From an uncultured Collinsella sp. (GTDB taxonomy: Bacteria > Actinomycetota > Coriobacteriia > Coriobacteriales > Coriobacteriaceae), in the NCBI GenBank assembly GCA_902464035.1, contig CABQHT010000003.1, forward strand, positions 1 to 64,000: 64,000 nt of DNA, read 5' to 3'. Positions 27,693 to 38,501 of this stretch are shown piece after piece. A program made the position numbers and the translations under genes. Every line of letters begins with the position of its first letter. Positions within the stretch are counted from its first letter, which is position 1. Below the pieces are notes generated by a model, which was not told where the DNA came from, made no database searches, and saw only the letters and a program-made list of their open reading frames with translations.

Positions 27693-28692
27693 GGATGCTC
27701 ACCCCCTGCTCACCCAAGTTATGACGGATATCGTCGATATTACCCTCGACGGTCGCGATCAGGTCGTCCAGGGAATCGAACACGCGAGACGGACGCAGCC
27801 AGCGCGTAAACGCCAGCGACACGGAAGCGCCATACAGGTCGCCCGCATAGCCGATCAAGTTGGCCTCGAGATGCGCCGAGGCGGCATCATCAGCATAGGT
27901 CGGCGGCAGGCCGACGTTAACGGCAGCAGGCCATACGGTATCGTCCACCAGCACCAGACCCTCATAGACGCCATCCGCAGGCACTTGGATGCCGTCGGGT
28001 ACCTGGATGTTTGCCGTGGGAAAGCCCATGTCGGAGCCCTCGTGACGGCCAGCCGCCACAACGCCGCGCAGCATATAGGGACGGCCGAGAAGCTCGGCAG
28101 CCAGCTCCACATGACCCTGAGCCAGCTCATGGCGGATGCGCGTGGCACAGATGGTCTGCCCGTTAACGCAGAGCAGGTCGTGACCGTAAACGTCAACCCC
28201 ATGCTCAGCGCCCCAGGCGCGCATCTCGGCAACGCCCGAAGCGCCGCCACGGCCGAGCCTAAAGTCGCTGCCTACACGAATGGAGCGAATGTCGACAACG
28301 CGCGACAACAGCGCCAGAAACCCGACATGGTCGAGTGCCGCCACGGCGGGTGTAAAGGGAACGGCCACCACCGCATCGACCCCGGTTTGAGCCAGGGCAT
28401 GCAGGCGGTCGGCCGTCGTCATCAATTTTTGAGCAGGCGAAGGGCTCACCACGACGTCCGGATCAGGATCGAAGGTGACCACGACCGCTTTGCTGCCGTG
28501 ATCATGCGCATCGCGAATAACCGCGTCGATCAACTCTTGGTGCCCACGATGCACGCCATCAAACACGCCAATGGCGATCGACGCGGCACCCAAGAACTCG
28601 CACCCATCAAATGCATCGGCAGAAACGATACGGGCCTCATCCAACTCGCCCGCGAAAAAGATACGCGCGAGCTCGTGGGGCGCCAGCATCAT
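27685..28692 (-). CDS. ribF: Riboflavin kinase/FAD synthetase
   Basis: A bifunctional 335-residue enzyme making FMN and FAD. The N-terminal FAD-synthetase domain has ASIAIGVFDGVHRGHQELID. The C-terminal riboflavin kinase domain has GRPYMLRGVVAAGRHEGSDM followed by GFPTANIQVP. Its ATGATG start overlaps the truB TGA, and its end overlaps dnaG, so the chain truB-ribF-dnaG is translationally coupled. truB-ribF is a common bacterial pair. Confidence 0.95.
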   Translation of the reverse strand: MMLAPHELARIFFAGELDEARIVSADAFDGCEFLGAASIAIGVFDGVHRGHQELIDAVIRDAHDHGSKAVVVTFDPDPDVVVSPSPAQKLMTTADRLHALAQTGVDAVVAVPFTPAVAALDHVGFLALLSRVVDIRSIRVGSDFRLGRGGASGVAEMRAWGAEHGVDVYGHDLLCVNGQTICATRIRHELAQGHVELAAELLGRPYMLRGVVAAGRHEGSDMGFPTANIQVPDGIQVPADGVYEGLVLVDDTVWPAAVNVGLPPTYADDAASAHLEANLIGYAGDLYGASVSLAFTRWLRPSRVFDSLDDLIATVEGNIDDIRHNLGEQGVSIRD

Positions 28693-29621
28693 CGAACACC
28701 GCCAATCGCCTGCGGAAAGACGTGATCCATCACAAAGCGGCCGCCCTCGATACGAGCAAGCGCCTTGAGCCCCCCATCGAGCACGAGCGCGAACGGTGCC
28801 TTCGCCGTATCGAAGTCCGAAAGCGCGCGTTCAACGGGAATGCGGCGACCACAAAGCAGATCGTCTGCAAGATTACCCGGCAAATCGACACGCGTGGCGC
28901 CAAGGGCGGCGATGGGATCCAGAGCAAAGCCGGCCGCGGACTCGGGAGAAAGCTCCTCGACCGCATGACAGGCGCCAATGGAAACAACACCGGAGGCCGT
29001 GCGGCGCAGCGCGGAAATATGCGCAGCACTATCGCAAGCGCGGCCCAGGTCGCGAGCGAGCGCGCGAATGTAGGTGCCCTTGCTTACCGAAAACGCCACG
29101 GTCCAGACGCACGTATCACCTTCGCCGCCCACGGCGATCAGGTCGGCGGCATAGACCTCGACAGGGCGCGGAGGTAGGTCCACCGCATTGCCCTCGCGAG
29201 CAGACTTGTAGGCGCGGACGCCATTGACCGAGATGGCCGAAAACGCTGGCGGCACCTGCATCTGCGGGCCAAGCATAGCGGCCAGCTGCTCACGGGCGTA
29301 AGCGAGATCGCGCAGCTCGGGGGCAACGGGCACCGTACGGACGGCCTCGCCCTCGGCGTCATCGGTATTGGTCTCGACGCCAAACGAAATGTCGGCGACA
29401 TAACTTTTGGTATCGAGGGTTAGCATACCCAGCAGACGGGTCGCCTGGCCCACGCCCACCACCATGACACCCGAGGCCATAGGGTCGAGCGTACCGGCAT
29501 GGCCGACGCGTCGCTCATGGAGGGCGCGTCGGCACTGCGAAACCACGTCGTGGGACGTACAGCCCACCGGTTTATCGACGGCGAGCAGCATATTCAATTG
29601 AGAAGGCGTACGACGAGCCAT
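28689..29621 (-). CDS. truB: tRNA pseudouridine55 synthase TruB
   Basis: A 310-residue enzyme that makes pseudouridine-55 in the T-arm of tRNAs. The catalytic aspartate lies in RRVGHAGTLDPMASGVMVVG. LLAVDKPVGCTSHDVVSQCR is the family start, and GTYIRALARDLGRACDSAAH is the second signature. It follows the nrnA gene by 15 bases and overlaps ribF, within the nusA-infB operon as in many bacteria. Confidence 0.96.
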   Translation of the reverse strand: MARRTPSQLNMLLAVDKPVGCTSHDVVSQCRRALHERRVGHAGTLDPMASGVMVVGVGQATRLLGMLTLDTKSYVADISFGVETNTDDAEGEAVRTVPVAPELRDLAYAREQLAAMLGPQMQVPPAFSAISVNGVRAYKSAREGNAVDLPPRPVEVYAADLIAVGGEGDTCVWTVAFSVSKGTYIRALARDLGRACDSAAHISALRRTASGVVSIGACHAVEELSPESAAGFALDPIAALGATRVDLPGNLADDLLCGRRIPVERALSDFDTAKAPFALVLDGGLKALARIEGGRFVMDHVFPQAIGGVR

Positions 29622-29636
29622 GTACCATCCAAAATG

Positions 29637-30680
29637 TTAGAGCTCGACGGTCACCGAAGCGGGATCCTCCCCTACCAGCTCGGCAAGCATGGGGAGTGCC
29701 GCGGTGAGCGTCTCGAGAATCGTTCCGTTGTTAGAGAAACCAGCGGCCGCGGGATGCCCGCCACCGCCAAAAGCAGCAGCGATCTCGGAAACATTGAGGT
29801 CGCCCTTGGAGCGCAGGTTGCCGCGCACCTTGGTATCGCCCTCAATGCCCTTTAGGAACAGGCAGACCTCCACACCCATCACCGAACGCACCACATCGAC
29901 CAGGCCGTCGCACTCGTCCGAAGTGACGCCGCAGGCCTCGAGGTCGCTCTGGTACGCATAACTATATGCCACACGACCGTGCGCCACTGTCTTGATGCGG
30001 CCCATAACGATGGACTTGAGATGCAAGAACTCTACGCGCATGCTCTGGTAGACCTCGAGCGCAACGCGCGCCGGATCGGCACCGTGCGCGACCAGGCGCG
30101 AGGCGGCATGGAACGCGGCGGCATCGGCGTTTTGATACTGAAAACGACCGGTATCGGTCACCAGGCCGCACAGCAGGCAGGTCGCGACACCATCGCGAGC
30201 CACAATGCCGCAATTGTCCAAAAAGCGGTCGATGATCATGGCGCAGGCCGCGGCGTCGATGCACCTCAGGCTCAACTCGGCAAATTCCTCGCGTGCCGGA
30301 TGGTGATCGAAGCACACCACATGCGACGAGCGGCGGAGCACCTCGGCGGAGTTGTTCAAACGCTCGACGACTGGCACGTCCACCGAGATAAACAGGTCCG
30401 GATTGCCAGTATACGCAGATGCCGGCACCAGACGGTCGGCACCCTCCATAAAGCGGTAGATGCGCGGAACCGGGTCATCGTCTGCCAGCAGCAGGGCAAT
30501 GTCCTTGTTGGGGAAAAACTTCATAAGCGAGAGGCCCAGACCCAGCACGGAGCCCAGGGCGTCACCATCGGGAGACGTATGTCCCGAAATCGCAATGGAG
30601 GACGCACCCTCGATAAGCTCGAGGATGCGTCGCTGAATATCTGCAGACTCGCACGATGCGAGGTCGGCGGAATTACTCAT
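29637..30680 (-). CDS. nrnA: DHH-family phosphoesterase, NrnA-like
   Basis: A 347-residue bifunctional oligoribonuclease/pAp-phosphatase type protein. DHH-domain motifs: ISGHTSPDGDALGSVLGLGL, the DHHPAREEFAE signature and VATCLLCGLVTDTGRFQYQN. A DHHA1 domain ends with AAFGGGGHPAAAGFSNNG. In bacteria lacking Orn, NrnA degrades nanoRNA and recycles pAp; related proteins cleave c-di-AMP-derived pApA. The exact substrate is not determined here. It overlaps rbfA by 11 bases and precedes truB. Confidence 0.9.
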   Translation of the reverse strand: MSNSADLASCESADIQRRILELIEGASSIAISGHTSPDGDALGSVLGLGLSLMKFFPNKDIALLLADDDPVPRIYRFMEGADRLVPASAYTGNPDLFISVDVPVVERLNNSAEVLRRSSHVVCFDHHPAREEFAELSLRCIDAAACAMIIDRFLDNCGIVARDGVATCLLCGLVTDTGRFQYQNADAAAFHAASRLVAHGADPARVALEVYQSMRVEFLHLKSIVMGRIKTVAHGRVAYSYAYQSDLEACGVTSDECDGLVDVVRSVMGVEVCLFLKGIEGDTKVRGNLRSKGDLNVSEIAAAFGGGGHPAAAGFSNNGTILETLTAALPMLAELVGEDPASVTVEL

Positions 30681-31083
30681 CTAAAGCTGCCTCCTGGGCG
30701 GCATCCGCTATGGGATAGCCGTCCTCGTCCTTTTCGATCGCAAGCGTGGCGGGAACGTTTTCCAGCGCACGCGTGATGCGCTCGGCCTCATCGGTCGAGC
30801 GATCGATGCGAAAATCGAGCTCGGGCGTGACACGCCAATCGAGCGAGCGGGCCAGCAGGCTACGGATGCGGCCCTTGGCGCTGGCGAGCGCCTCCATGAC
30901 CTCGTCGTAGCGGCTCGCGTCGCACGACACATACACACGCGCGAACGAACGGTCCACCGCGACCTCGACCGCGGTCAGGGTGACCAGGTCGAGACGCGGA
31001 TCGGAAACCTCAAAGAGCAGGATATAACCGAGCTTCTCGCGAAGCTGCTCGCCCAAACGGCGGGTTGCCTGCGTTTGCTTCAT
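30673..31083 (-). CDS. rbfA: Ribosome-binding factor A
   Basis: A 136-residue KH-fold factor for 30S maturation. It begins MKQTQATRRLGEQLREKLGY and holds the DPRLDLVTLTAVEVAVDRS core and the ARVYVSC strand. A short acidic C-terminal extension follows. It starts 11 bases after infB and overlaps nrnA. infB-rbfA-truB is the classical order, here with the DHH gene inserted between rbfA and truB as in many actinobacteria and firmicutes. Confidence 0.95.
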   Translation of the reverse strand: MKQTQATRRLGEQLREKLGYILLFEVSDPRLDLVTLTAVEVAVDRSFARVYVSCDASRYDEVMEALASAKGRIRSLLARSLDWRVTPELDFRIDRSTDEAERITRALENVPATLAIEKDEDGYPIADAAQEAALDE

Positions 31084-31094
31084 AGCGCTACCCC

Positions 31095-33809
31095 CTACTC
31101 GGTACGGGCAACCTGGTCGATGCGGTAGCCCTCAATGGTGTCGCCAGGCTTGATGTCCTGGAAGTTCTCCAAGCCAATACCGCCCTCGGAGCCGCTCTTG
31201 AGGCTCTTGGCCTCGTCCTTGTAGTGGCGCATCGAGGCGATCTTGCCGTTGAAGACCACAATACCGTCGCGCACCAGACGCACGGAATCGGTCGCGGCGA
31301 TCTCGCCCTCTTCGACGCGGACACCGGCGGCGATACCGACCTTGGGCACCTTGAAGGTGTCCAGAACGGTCGCGGAACCCGTGGAGACCTCGACCTCGGT
31401 GGGCTTGAGCATGCCGATACGGGCTGCGTCGAGGTCCTCGAGGCACTTGTAGATGACGTCGTAGCAACGGATCTCGACACCCTCGCGCTCGGCAGCGGAG
31501 CGGGCCTTGCCGTCGGGACGGACGCCAAAGCCGATGATGATGGCGTTGGAGGCGTCGGCCAGGACGACGTCGGTCTCGTTGATGGCGCCAACGGCGGAGT
31601 GGATCGTGTTGATGCGCACCTCGGACTGGTCCATCTTGTCGAGGGAGTCCTGAAGGGCCTCGATAGAACCCTGGACGTCGGCCTTGATGATCAGGTTGAG
31701 CTCCTTGACCTCGGCATCGGCGATGGTCTCGAAGAGGTTCTCGAGCGTCACGTGCTTCACGCGGCTCTGCTCCTCGATACGGGCCTTGAGCGAACGCTCA
31801 TCGGCCAGGGCGCGAGCCTCGCGCTCGTCCTCGAACACGCGGAACTCATCGCCGGCGTTGGGGACGGACTGCAGGCCCAAGATCTCGACGGCGTCGGAGG
31901 GACCGGCCTCAGTGACGGCGTTGCCCTTGGGGTCGAGCATGGCGCGGACGCGGCCGTAGGTAAGGCCGGCGACCAGCGTATCGCCCACGTGCAGGGTACC
32001 GCGAGTCACGAGCACGGTGGCAACCGAGCCGCGGCCCTTGTCGAGCTTAGCCTCAAGGACGTTGCCCGAAGCGAACGTATCGGGGTTGGCCTTGAGCTCG
32101 AGCACGTCGGCCTGGAGCAGGACGGTCTCGAGCAGGTCGTCGATACCGATCTTCTGCTTGGCCGAGATATTGACGAACATGTTCTGTCCGCCCCACTCCT
32201 CGGGGATGATGCCGTACTCGGTGAGCTCCTGGCGCACGCGGTCGGGGTTGGCACCCGGCTTATCGATCTTGTTGACGGCGACGACGATGGGGACGCCGGC
32301 TGCCTTGGCATGGTTGATCGACTCGATGGTCTGGGGCATGACGCCGTCGTCGGCGGCCACGATCAAGATGACGATGTCGGTCACCTTGGCGCCGCGGGCA
32401 CGCATCGCCGTAAAGGTGGCGTGACCGGGGGTATCGATGAAGGTGATCTTGCGGTCGTTGATCATGACCTGCGAAGCGCCGATGGCCTGGGTAATGCCGC
32501 CCGCCTCGCCGGCAGCGACGCCGGTATGACGGATGGCGTCGAGGAGGCTCGTCTTGCCGTGGTCGACGTGGCCCATGACGGTGACGACCGGGGCACGCGG
32601 CTTAAGGTCGGCGGGATCGTCGTAGAACGAGAAGGTGTTCTCCTCCTCGGGGGTGATGATCTTAATCTGACGGCCCAGGTCGTCGGCAACGAGCTCGACG
32701 AGGTCGTCGGACATGGACTGCGTCATGGTAAGCGGCGTGCCCAGCAGGAACAGGCGCTTGATGATGTCGTTGGCCGGAACGTCGAGCGCCTCGGCGAGCT
32801 CCTGGACGGTAACGCCCTGGGAGACCTTGATGGCGTCGAGGTCCTCGGGGTTCACGCCCTGGGCCAGCGCCTCCTCAATCTTGCGCTCTTCCTGAGCCTT
32901 TGCGGCCTCGCGCTCGCGCTTCTCCTTGCGCTTTTTGCGGCGACCAGTGGACTCGCGAGAGGCCTCCTCGACGGCGGCACGAGCCTCCTCGAGCACCTTC
33001 TCGCGGCTGTACTCCTCGGCCTCGCGAGCCATGCGGCTGTAGTGGTCCTCTTCGTTGTTGTGACCGCCCTTGCGCTTCTTGCCCTTGCCCTGCTTGTCGG
33101 GGTTGGGGAAGTCCATGCCGGCAGCGACGTTGTTGCTGGCATTGGTGCGATGACTGTGGGGACGGCTCTCGGAGGCGTTGCGCTCGGAGTTGTTGTCGGA
33201 GGCGTTGCGATCGTTACGACGGCCACCGCGACGGTCGTTGTTGCCGCCACGACGGTTGCCGCGCTCGGCAGCGCGCTCGGCCTTGGCCTTCTGCTCGGCG
33301 TCCTTCTTCTCCTTGAGCACGGTCTCCTGTGCGGCGATCTGGTCGAGCAGCGAGCGGAAACGCGAACCGGAATCGGAAGCGGGAACGGCGCGGCGCTGGG
33401 CCTCGCGGGCAGCCTCCTCCTTCTCGCGGGCAAGACGCTCCTGCTCGGCCTTCTTCTTGGCCTCGGCCTCGGCGCGGGCGGCCTCCTCGGCAGCCTGGGC
33501 GGCTGCGAACTGACGGCGCTCCTCCTCGCGTGCCTTCTCGGCAGCGATGCGCTCGCGCTCCGCCTCGGCAGCGCGTGCTGCCTCCTCGGCGGCGGCTGCC
33601 TCCTCCTCGGCCTGCTTTGCGGCCTCGACTTCCTTGGCGCGGGCCTCGATCACCGAGGCGAGCTGCTTGCGGACCATGGCGACGTAGGCGTCCTCCAGGG
33701 CGGAGGAAGCGGACTTAGCGGGAATCTTCATTTCGGCGAGATGACCCATCAGTTCCTTGGAGGTCATGCCGAACTCTTTGGCCAGGGTGGACACACGGAC
33801 TTTTGCCAT
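31095..33809 (-). CDS. infB: Translation initiation factor IF-2
   Basis: A 904-residue GTPase that places initiator tRNA on the 30S subunit. The N-terminal IF2-N motif is [21 protein letters not shown] long Ala/Glu/Arg coiled region (60-160) and an Arg/Asn/Gly-rich stretch (190-240) precede a second IF2-N domain. The G domain has [20 protein letters not shown], then DTPGH and NKIDKPG. Domains II-IV follow to the C-terminus. The start ATG at 33809 follows AGAAAGGGTAGG-like sequence. It lies 91 bases after nusA; no ylxR or L7Ae-like gene sits between them. Confidence 0.97.
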   Translation of the reverse strand: MAKVRVSTLAKEFGMTSKELMGHLAEMKIPAKSASSALEDAYVAMVRKQLASVIEARAKEVEAAKQAEEEAAAAEEAARAAEAERERIAAEKAREEERRQFAAAQAAEEAARAEAEAKKKAEQERLAREKEEAAREAQRRAVPASDSGSRFRSLLDQIAAQETVLKEKKDAEQKAKAERAAERGNRRGGNNDRRGGRRNDRNASDNNSERNASESRPHSHRTNASNNVAAGMDFPNPDKQGKGKKRKGGHNNEEDHYSRMAREAEEYSREKVLEEARAAVEEASRESTGRRKKRKEKREREAAKAQEERKIEEALAQGVNPEDLDAIKVSQGVTVQELAEALDVPANDIIKRLFLLGTPLTMTQSMSDDLVELVADDLGRQIKIITPEEENTFSFYDDPADLKPRAPVVTVMGHVDHGKTSLLDAIRHTGVAAGEAGGITQAIGASQVMINDRKITFIDTPGHATFTAMRARGAKVTDIVILIVAADDGVMPQTIESINHAKAAGVPIVVAVNKIDKPGANPDRVRQELTEYGIIPEEWGGQNMFVNISAKQKIGIDDLLETVLLQADVLELKANPDTFASGNVLEAKLDKGRGSVATVLVTRGTLHVGDTLVAGLTYGRVRAMLDPKGNAVTEAGPSDAVEILGLQSVPNAGDEFRVFEDEREARALADERSLKARIEEQSRVKHVTLENLFETIADAEVKELNLIIKADVQGSIEALQDSLDKMDQSEVRINTIHSAVGAINETDVVLADASNAIIIGFGVRPDGKARSAAEREGVEIRCYDVIYKCLEDLDAARIGMLKPTEVEVSTGSATVLDTFKVPKVGIAAGVRVEEGEIAATDSVRLVRDGIVVFNGKIASMRHYKDEAKSLKSGSEGGIGLENFQDIKPGDTIEGYRIDQVARTE

Positions 33810-33900
33810 ATGACTTCACCTACCCTTTCTGGCACCTTGGGTGCCTAGAGACTGAACGAGCGTGGGGTATGCGCTGGGACCTGCCCGGCGCGACCGCGCG

Positions 33901-35148
33901 CTAGATCAGGTCCTCCGCATCATCGAAGGCGTCGGTGTCGTGGACACCGCAGAAACGGGAGCCGGGACGGGCCTGGTTGCGGCACTGGATGCCGTCCTCG
34001 GACACGAACTCGCAGCGACGGACGTCCTCGTCCTCCTCGTCACCGATCAGGTCGGCGGCGGGCTCCTCATGAACGGGAACGTTCTTGAGGATGTCGGCGG
34101 CAAGGGTCTCGGACTTGATGTCGATGTGCCAGCCGGTCAGGCGCGCGGCGAGGCGGGCGTTCTGGCCCTCCTTGCCGATGGCGAGGGACAGCTGGTCGTC
34201 GGGCACGATAACGCCGGCGTAGGCCTTCTCCTCGTCGATAAGGACGCGGGTGACCTTAGCAGGCGACAGGGCGTTGGCGACGTAAACGGCCGGATCGGCA
34301 TCCCACAGGATGACGTCGACGCGCTCGCCACGGAGCTCGCCCACGACGGCGCGAACACGGCTGCCCTTGGGGCCGACGCAGGCGCCAACGGGATCCAGGC
34401 GATCGTCGAGCGAGTGGACGGCGACCTTGGAGCGCTGGCCGGGCTCGCGGGCGATCGACTTGATCTGGACGGTGCCCTCATAGATCTCGGGCACCTCCTG
34501 CTCAAACAGACGACGCATGAGCTCGGGGTGGGTACGGGAGATGACAATCGGCGGACGGCTGTGCTCGCCACGAACCGGCTGCAGGTTGGAGTTGGGGTCG
34601 CGAACGTCGATGATCACGGCCTTGATGTGCTGATTGTGCAGGTAGCGCTCGCCCATCGGACGCTCGTTGCGCTCGTTCTCGTAACGGCGCTGGTCGAAGT
34701 GCGGAAGCTCGGCCTCGACGCCCTCACGAATCTTGACAATCGTGAAGTCGGGTGTGGACTGCAGCACGGTACCGCTGATGAGGTCACCGATACGGCCGGA
34801 GAACTCCTCGTAGATCTGCTCGCGGGCGGAGTTGCGCACGATGGCGTTGATCTCGGCCTTGGCGTGCTGGGCGGCGATGCGGCTCGTATTCTTGGGAGTG
34901 ACGTCGATCTCCTCGAACTCGGTGAAGTTGCCCTCCTCGTCCATGGAATCGTCGATCGGCTCCAAACGGTAGACGTAGATCTTACCGGTGGTGCGGTCGA
35001 TGGTCACCTTGGCGCCCCACTCAAGATGCAAGATCTCGGCATAGCTCTTGGCGAGCGACTGCTCCAGGCGGTCGATCAGGTAGAGCTGGTCGATGTGCCT
35101 TTCCTGGCAAAGCTCCATCAGGGCGGTCATCATGTCGGATGCTGCCAT
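33901..35148 (-). CDS. nusA: Transcription factor NusA with a Cys/His tail
   Basis: A 415-residue elongation and termination factor. The N-terminal RNA-polymerase-binding domain is followed by S1 (near [20 protein letters not shown]) and two KH domains ([40 protein letters not shown]). The last 40 residues form an unusual extension with [11 protein letters not shown] and RFCGVHDTD, a possible C-x7-C-x8-C-x2-H metal site. The ATG at 35148 is chosen because AAGGAAAG precedes it; an upstream in-frame Met has no support. It starts 1 base after rimP. The operon is rimP-nusA-infB-rbfA, behind an intrinsic terminator in the leader. Confidence 0.95.
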   Translation of the reverse strand: MAASDMMTALMELCQERHIDQLYLIDRLEQSLAKSYAEILHLEWGAKVTIDRTTGKIYVYRLEPIDDSMDEEGNFTEFEEIDVTPKNTSRIAAQHAKAEINAIVRNSAREQIYEEFSGRIGDLISGTVLQSTPDFTIVKIREGVEAELPHFDQRRYENERNERPMGERYLHNQHIKAVIIDVRDPNSNLQPVRGEHSRPPIVISRTHPELMRRLFEQEVPEIYEGTVQIKSIAREPGQRSKVAVHSLDDRLDPVGACVGPKGSRVRAVVGELRGERVDVILWDADPAVYVANALSPAKVTRVLIDEEKAYAGVIVPDDQLSLAIGKEGQNARLAARLTGWHIDIKSETLAADILKNVPVHEEPAADLIGDEEDEDVRRCEFVSEDGIQCRNQARPGSRFCGVHDTDAFDDAEDLI

Positions 35149-35149
35149 C

Positions 35150-35644
35150 TTACTTTCCTTCCTTCGCGGGCTTGAAGTCATAGGTGGGCTTCAACTTACA
35201 CTTTTTAACATCAGAGAAATCGAGGGTAACGGACTCGCCGTCCTCGAGCTCGAGGGTCACGTCGGTCTCGGTCGCAGCGGCAATCTTGCCGGCGTACTTG
35301 CGACGGCCCTCGGTGGCGGTGGAGGTGAGCTCGCAGTTCTCGCCCACAAAGCGGGCAAAGTCACGCGGACGGCGCAGCGGGCGCGCCATACCCGGGCTCG
35401 ACACCTCGAGCGTATAGCTCGAAGAGATGGGGTCGAGCTCCTCAATCACATCGCCGACCCATTTGGTGTTGGCCGTGACGTCATTGAGCGACAGGCTCTG
35501 GCCCTCGGCACCCTCGATACGCACACGCACGCAGGGGGCCTTGGTGGCACCCACGAGCTCAACGTCGACAATGTCGACATCGTGCTGGGGAGCAACGGCC
35601 TCGAGCGCGTCGATGATCGCCTGCTCGGTCTTGGTCTTGACCAT
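35150..35644 (-). CDS. rimP: Ribosome maturation factor RimP
   Basis: A 164-residue factor for 30S assembly. Family features are VDIVDVELVGATKAPCVRVR, the LEVSSPGMARPLRRPRDFAR motif and the C-terminal Sm-like barrel with VTLDFSDVKKCKLKP. The ATG at 35644 is chosen because GGAGGTG lies 5-6 bases upstream; the open frame continues to 35824 but covers a terminator hairpin and a promoter. It is the first gene of the rimP-nusA-infB-rbfA-nrnA-truB-ribF-dnaG run. Confidence 0.95.
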   Translation of the reverse strand: MVKTKTEQAIIDALEAVAPQHDVDIVDVELVGATKAPCVRVRIEGAEGQSLSLNDVTANTKWVGDVIEELDPISSSYTLEVSSPGMARPLRRPRDFARFVGENCELTSTATEGRRKYAGKIAAATETDVTLELEDGESVTLDFSDVKKCKLKPTYDFKPAKEGK

Positions 35645-35667
35645 TGCGGCACCTCCATCCATACAAA

Positions 35668-35697
35668 AAAGAAGCGGGGCCGAAACCCCACTTCTTT
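35668..35697 (-). terminator. Intrinsic terminator in the rimP leader (attenuator)
   Basis: On the minus strand AAAGAAGTGGGG pairs with CCCCGCTTCTTT around TTTCGG, a 12-bp stem with one G-T pair, followed by a run of six T. It lies 24 bases upstream of the rimP ATG and downstream of the best promoter (35723-35751). It can therefore end transcripts before rimP is read, which points to controlled attenuation of the operon. Confidence 0.85.
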
Positions 35698-35722
35698 CAA
35701 TTACAACTTCATTTGCAAGCAA

Positions 35723-35751
35723 ACTATACCAATACCTGCACAAACGTGCAA
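35723..35751 (-). promoter_or_regulatory. Sigma-70 promoter of the rimP-nusA-infB operon
   Basis: On the minus strand TTGCAC (35746-35751) is followed by exactly 17 bases and TATAGT (35723-35728). This is close to consensus. The predicted start is near 35716, giving a leader of about 70 bases that contains the intrinsic terminator. Confidence 0.75.
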
Positions 35752-35838
35752 CCACAACACAAACCCGCAGGTCAGCGTGAGCACAGGTTCTCCACAAGAA
35801 ATGGATAATTGGTTGTTGACGCAAGTATCCATAACCAA

Positions 35839-35874
35839 AGCGAGGGGCGACTCCCTGCGGAATCGTCCCTCGCT
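35839..35874 (-). terminator. Terminator hairpin after leuS
   Basis: AGCGAGGGGCGA (35839-35850) pairs with TCGTCCCTCGCT (35863-35874) with one mismatch. On the minus strand TTTGGTT follows. It lies 28 bases after the leuS stop and upstream of the rimP promoter, so the two operons are separated. Confidence 0.75.
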
Positions 35875-35901
35875 ATTTGATGTCAGCTATGCACGCAGCG
35901 C

Positions 35902-38478
35902 TTACTTGACGACCAGGTTAACCAGCTTGCCGGGCACGCAGATGGCCTTGACGACCGTCTTGCCCTCGAGCCACTTGGCAACGGCTTCCTCAGCGGCAGC
36001 CCGCATCTCCTCGTTGGAGGCGTCGCGGGCGACGTCGATGCGGCCACGGACCTTGCCGAGCACCTGTACGACGATCTGCACCGTGTCCTCGATGGACTCG
36101 GCCAGGTCGAACTCGGGCCAGGCGGCGGTGTAGGCGTTGCCCTCGCAGCCGAGTGCCTCGTGCCACAGCTCGTCTGCCCAGAACGGGCAGATGGGGGCAA
36201 GGACGCTCACGATATCCTTTGCCACGCCGTGGCAGAGTGCCTTGTCACGGGAAGCGCCCTCAGTAGCGTTGAGGTAGGCGCTCGCCGCGTTGACGAGTTC
36301 CATGACGGCCGAAATCGCAGTGTTGAACTGGCCGCGGTCGAAGTCCTCGGTGCACTTGGCAATGGTGCGGTGACGCTCGCGATAAAGCTTCATCGCGAGC
36401 TCGTCGAGCGCGGACTTGTCAAAGGCAACGTTGGCGTCGCCAGACTGGACGAGCTGCCACACGATACGCCAGGCGCGCTTGATGAAGCGGTTGGCACCCT
36501 CGACGGCCTTGGGATCCCAGTCGAAGTCCTTCTCGGGCGGGGCGATAAACAGGATCGCCAGACGCATGGTGTCGGCGCCGTAGGGCTCGATGACCGAGCT
36601 CGGGGGCACGACGTTGCCCTTGGACTTGGACATGGTGTCGCCGTTCTCGTCCTTGACCATGCCCTGGCACAGCAGGTTGGTAAAGGGCTCGTCCACGCTC
36701 AGCAGGCCCAGGTCGCGCAGCGCCTTGGTAAAGAAGCGGCTGTAGAGCAGGTGCAGAATGGCGTGCTCAATGCCGCCGATGTAGTTATCGACGGGCATCC
36801 AACGGTCGGCGGCCTCCTTAGAGAAGGGCAGCTCGGTGTTGTGCGGATCGGTATAGCGCAGGTAATACCAGCTGGAGCAGGTGAAGGTGTCCATGGTATC
36901 GGTCTCGCGCTTGGCCGGACGACCGCAGACCGGGCAGGTGGTCTCGTAGAACTCCTTGCACTCGGCGAGGGTCTCGCCGGCGCCCAGGTCCAGGTTCTCG
37001 GGAAGCGTCACCGGCAGCTGGTCCTCGGGCACGGGCACGATGCCGCAGTGCTCGCAGTGGATAGCCGGGATGGGGTTGCCCCAATAACGCTGGCGGCTGA
37101 TGAGCCAGTCGCGCAGACGGAACTCGACCTTGCGACGGCCGCAGCCCATGGCCTCGAGGTCGGCCACGATCGCGGCCTCGCCCTCGGAGTGCTTGCCACC
37201 GCGCATGCCGGTGTACTTGCCGGACTGGACGAGCGTGCCCTCGGCAGCGTGGGCGCAATCCCAGTCGACGGTCTCGGCATGGAAGGTATCGATGGTATCG
37301 CCGCTGGCCTCGACGGCAGCGCGGTCGTCATCGTCCAGGATGATCGGCACGATGGGCAGGTCGTACTTGCGGGCGAACTCAAAGTCGCGCTGGTCGCCGC
37401 AGGGAACGGCCATGACAGCGCCGGTGCCATAGTCGGCCACGACGTAGTCGGCAACCCACACGGGGACCTTCTCGCCGTTGACGGGGTTCACAACATAGCG
37501 GCCCGTAAAGGCGCCGTGCTTCTCGAGGGTGCCCTGGGCACGCTCGACGGCAGAGATGTGCTTGGAGTCCTCGACGATCTTGGTGACTGCCTCCTCGTAC
37601 TCCGTGCCCTCGACAAGCTCGTGCAGACGAGCGTACTCGGGAGCCAGGACAAAGAAGGAAACACCAAAGAGCGTGTCGGCGCGGGTGGTGAAGACGGTGA
37701 TCTTGCCCTCGTCGCCCTCGATGGGCTCGCCATCCTTGTCGCACAGGGTAAAGTCGACCTCGGCGCCCTCGGAGCGGCCGATCCAGTTGGCCTGCATCTG
37801 CTTAACGCGCTCGGGCCAGCCGGGGAGCTTCTCCAGATCGTCGAGCAGCTCCTGAGAGTACTCGGTAATCTTGAAGTACCACTGCTCAAGGTCGCGCTTC
37901 TCGGGCTCGGTGCCGCAGCGCCAGCACTTGCCCTCGGTGACCTGTTCGTTGGCCAGAACGGTCTTGCAGTTAGGACACCAGTTGACCGGGTTCTTCTTAC
38001 GATAGACCAGGCCCTTTTCCCACAGCTTCTCAAAGATCCACTGACCCCAGCGGTAGTAGTCGGGGCTGCAGGTCTTGACCATGCGATCCAGATCGTAGGA
38101 GAAGCCCATGCGCTTCATCGTGGCGAGCGCCTGGTCCATGTTCTTGTACGTCCAAGCGGCAGCCTGCGTGTTGTGCTTGATGGCGGCGTTCTCGGCAGGC
38201 AGGCCAAAGGCATCGAAGCCGATGGGATGCAGCACGTCGTAGCCGCGCATGCGGGCCTGACGGGCCATGGCATCGCCGATGGTATAGTTGCGCGCGTGGC
38301 CCATGTGCAGGTCGCCCGACGGATACGGGAACATCTCGAGCACGTACTTCTTGGGCTTGCTGTCGTCGGTGTCGACGGCAAAGAGGTTGGAGTCCTCCCA
38401 GGCCTTCATCCACTTGGACTCAATGGTCTGCGCGTCGTAAGCAGGGATCTCGTCCTTATGATCTGTGCAATCGCACAT
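35902..38478 (-). CDS. leuS: Leucyl-tRNA synthetase
   Basis: A class I synthetase of 858 residues that charges tRNA-Leu. The HIGH motif is [20 protein letters not shown]. Two zinc-type cysteine clusters are present ([20 protein letters not shown] and [13 protein letters not shown]). The editing domain lies near 230-420, and the KMSKS loop is [15 protein letters not shown]. The ATG at 38478 has AAAGGAG 5 bases upstream. It is monocistronic by context: a large leader hairpin lies before it and a terminator after it. Confidence 0.97.
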   Translation of the reverse strand: MCDCTDHKDEIPAYDAQTIESKWMKAWEDSNLFAVDTDDSKPKKYVLEMFPYPSGDLHMGHARNYTIGDAMARQARMRGYDVLHPIGFDAFGLPAENAAIKHNTQAAAWTYKNMDQALATMKRMGFSYDLDRMVKTCSPDYYRWGQWIFEKLWEKGLVYRKKNPVNWCPNCKTVLANEQVTEGKCWRCGTEPEKRDLEQWYFKITEYSQELLDDLEKLPGWPERVKQMQANWIGRSEGAEVDFTLCDKDGEPIEGDEGKITVFTTRADTLFGVSFFVLAPEYARLHELVEGTEYEEAVTKIVEDSKHISAVERAQGTLEKHGAFTGRYVVNPVNGEKVPVWVADYVVADYGTGAVMAVPCGDQRDFEFARKYDLPIVPIILDDDDRAAVEASGDTIDTFHAETVDWDCAHAAEGTLVQSGKYTGMRGGKHSEGEAAIVADLEAMGCGRRKVEFRLRDWLISRQRYWGNPIPAIHCEHCGIVPVPEDQLPVTLPENLDLGAGETLAECKEFYETTCPVCGRPAKRETDTMDTFTCSSWYYLRYTDPHNTELPFSKEAADRWMPVDNYIGGIEHAILHLLYSRFFTKALRDLGLLSVDEPFTNLLCQGMVKDENGDTMSKSKGNVVPPSSVIEPYGADTMRLAILFIAPPEKDFDWDPKAVEGANRFIKRAWRIVWQLVQSGDANVAFDKSALDELAMKLYRERHRTIAKCTEDFDRGQFNTAISAVMELVNAASAYLNATEGASRDKALCHGVAKDIVSVLAPICPFWADELWHEALGCEGNAYTAAWPEFDLAESIEDTVQIVVQVLGKVRGRIDVARDASNEEMRAAAEEAVAKWLEGKTVVKAICVPGKLVNLVVK

Positions 38479-38501
38479 ATCAGCTCCTTTAATCTTTAAT
38501 G

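Noticed and set aside
31224..33848. Plus-strand frame of 874 codons antisense to infB.
   Set aside because: It mirrors the IF-2 coding sequence and is low-complexity Gly/Leu/Val.
36160..38499. Plus-strand frame of 779 codons antisense to leuS.
   Set aside because: Shadow of the leuS gene, which has intact synthetase motifs.
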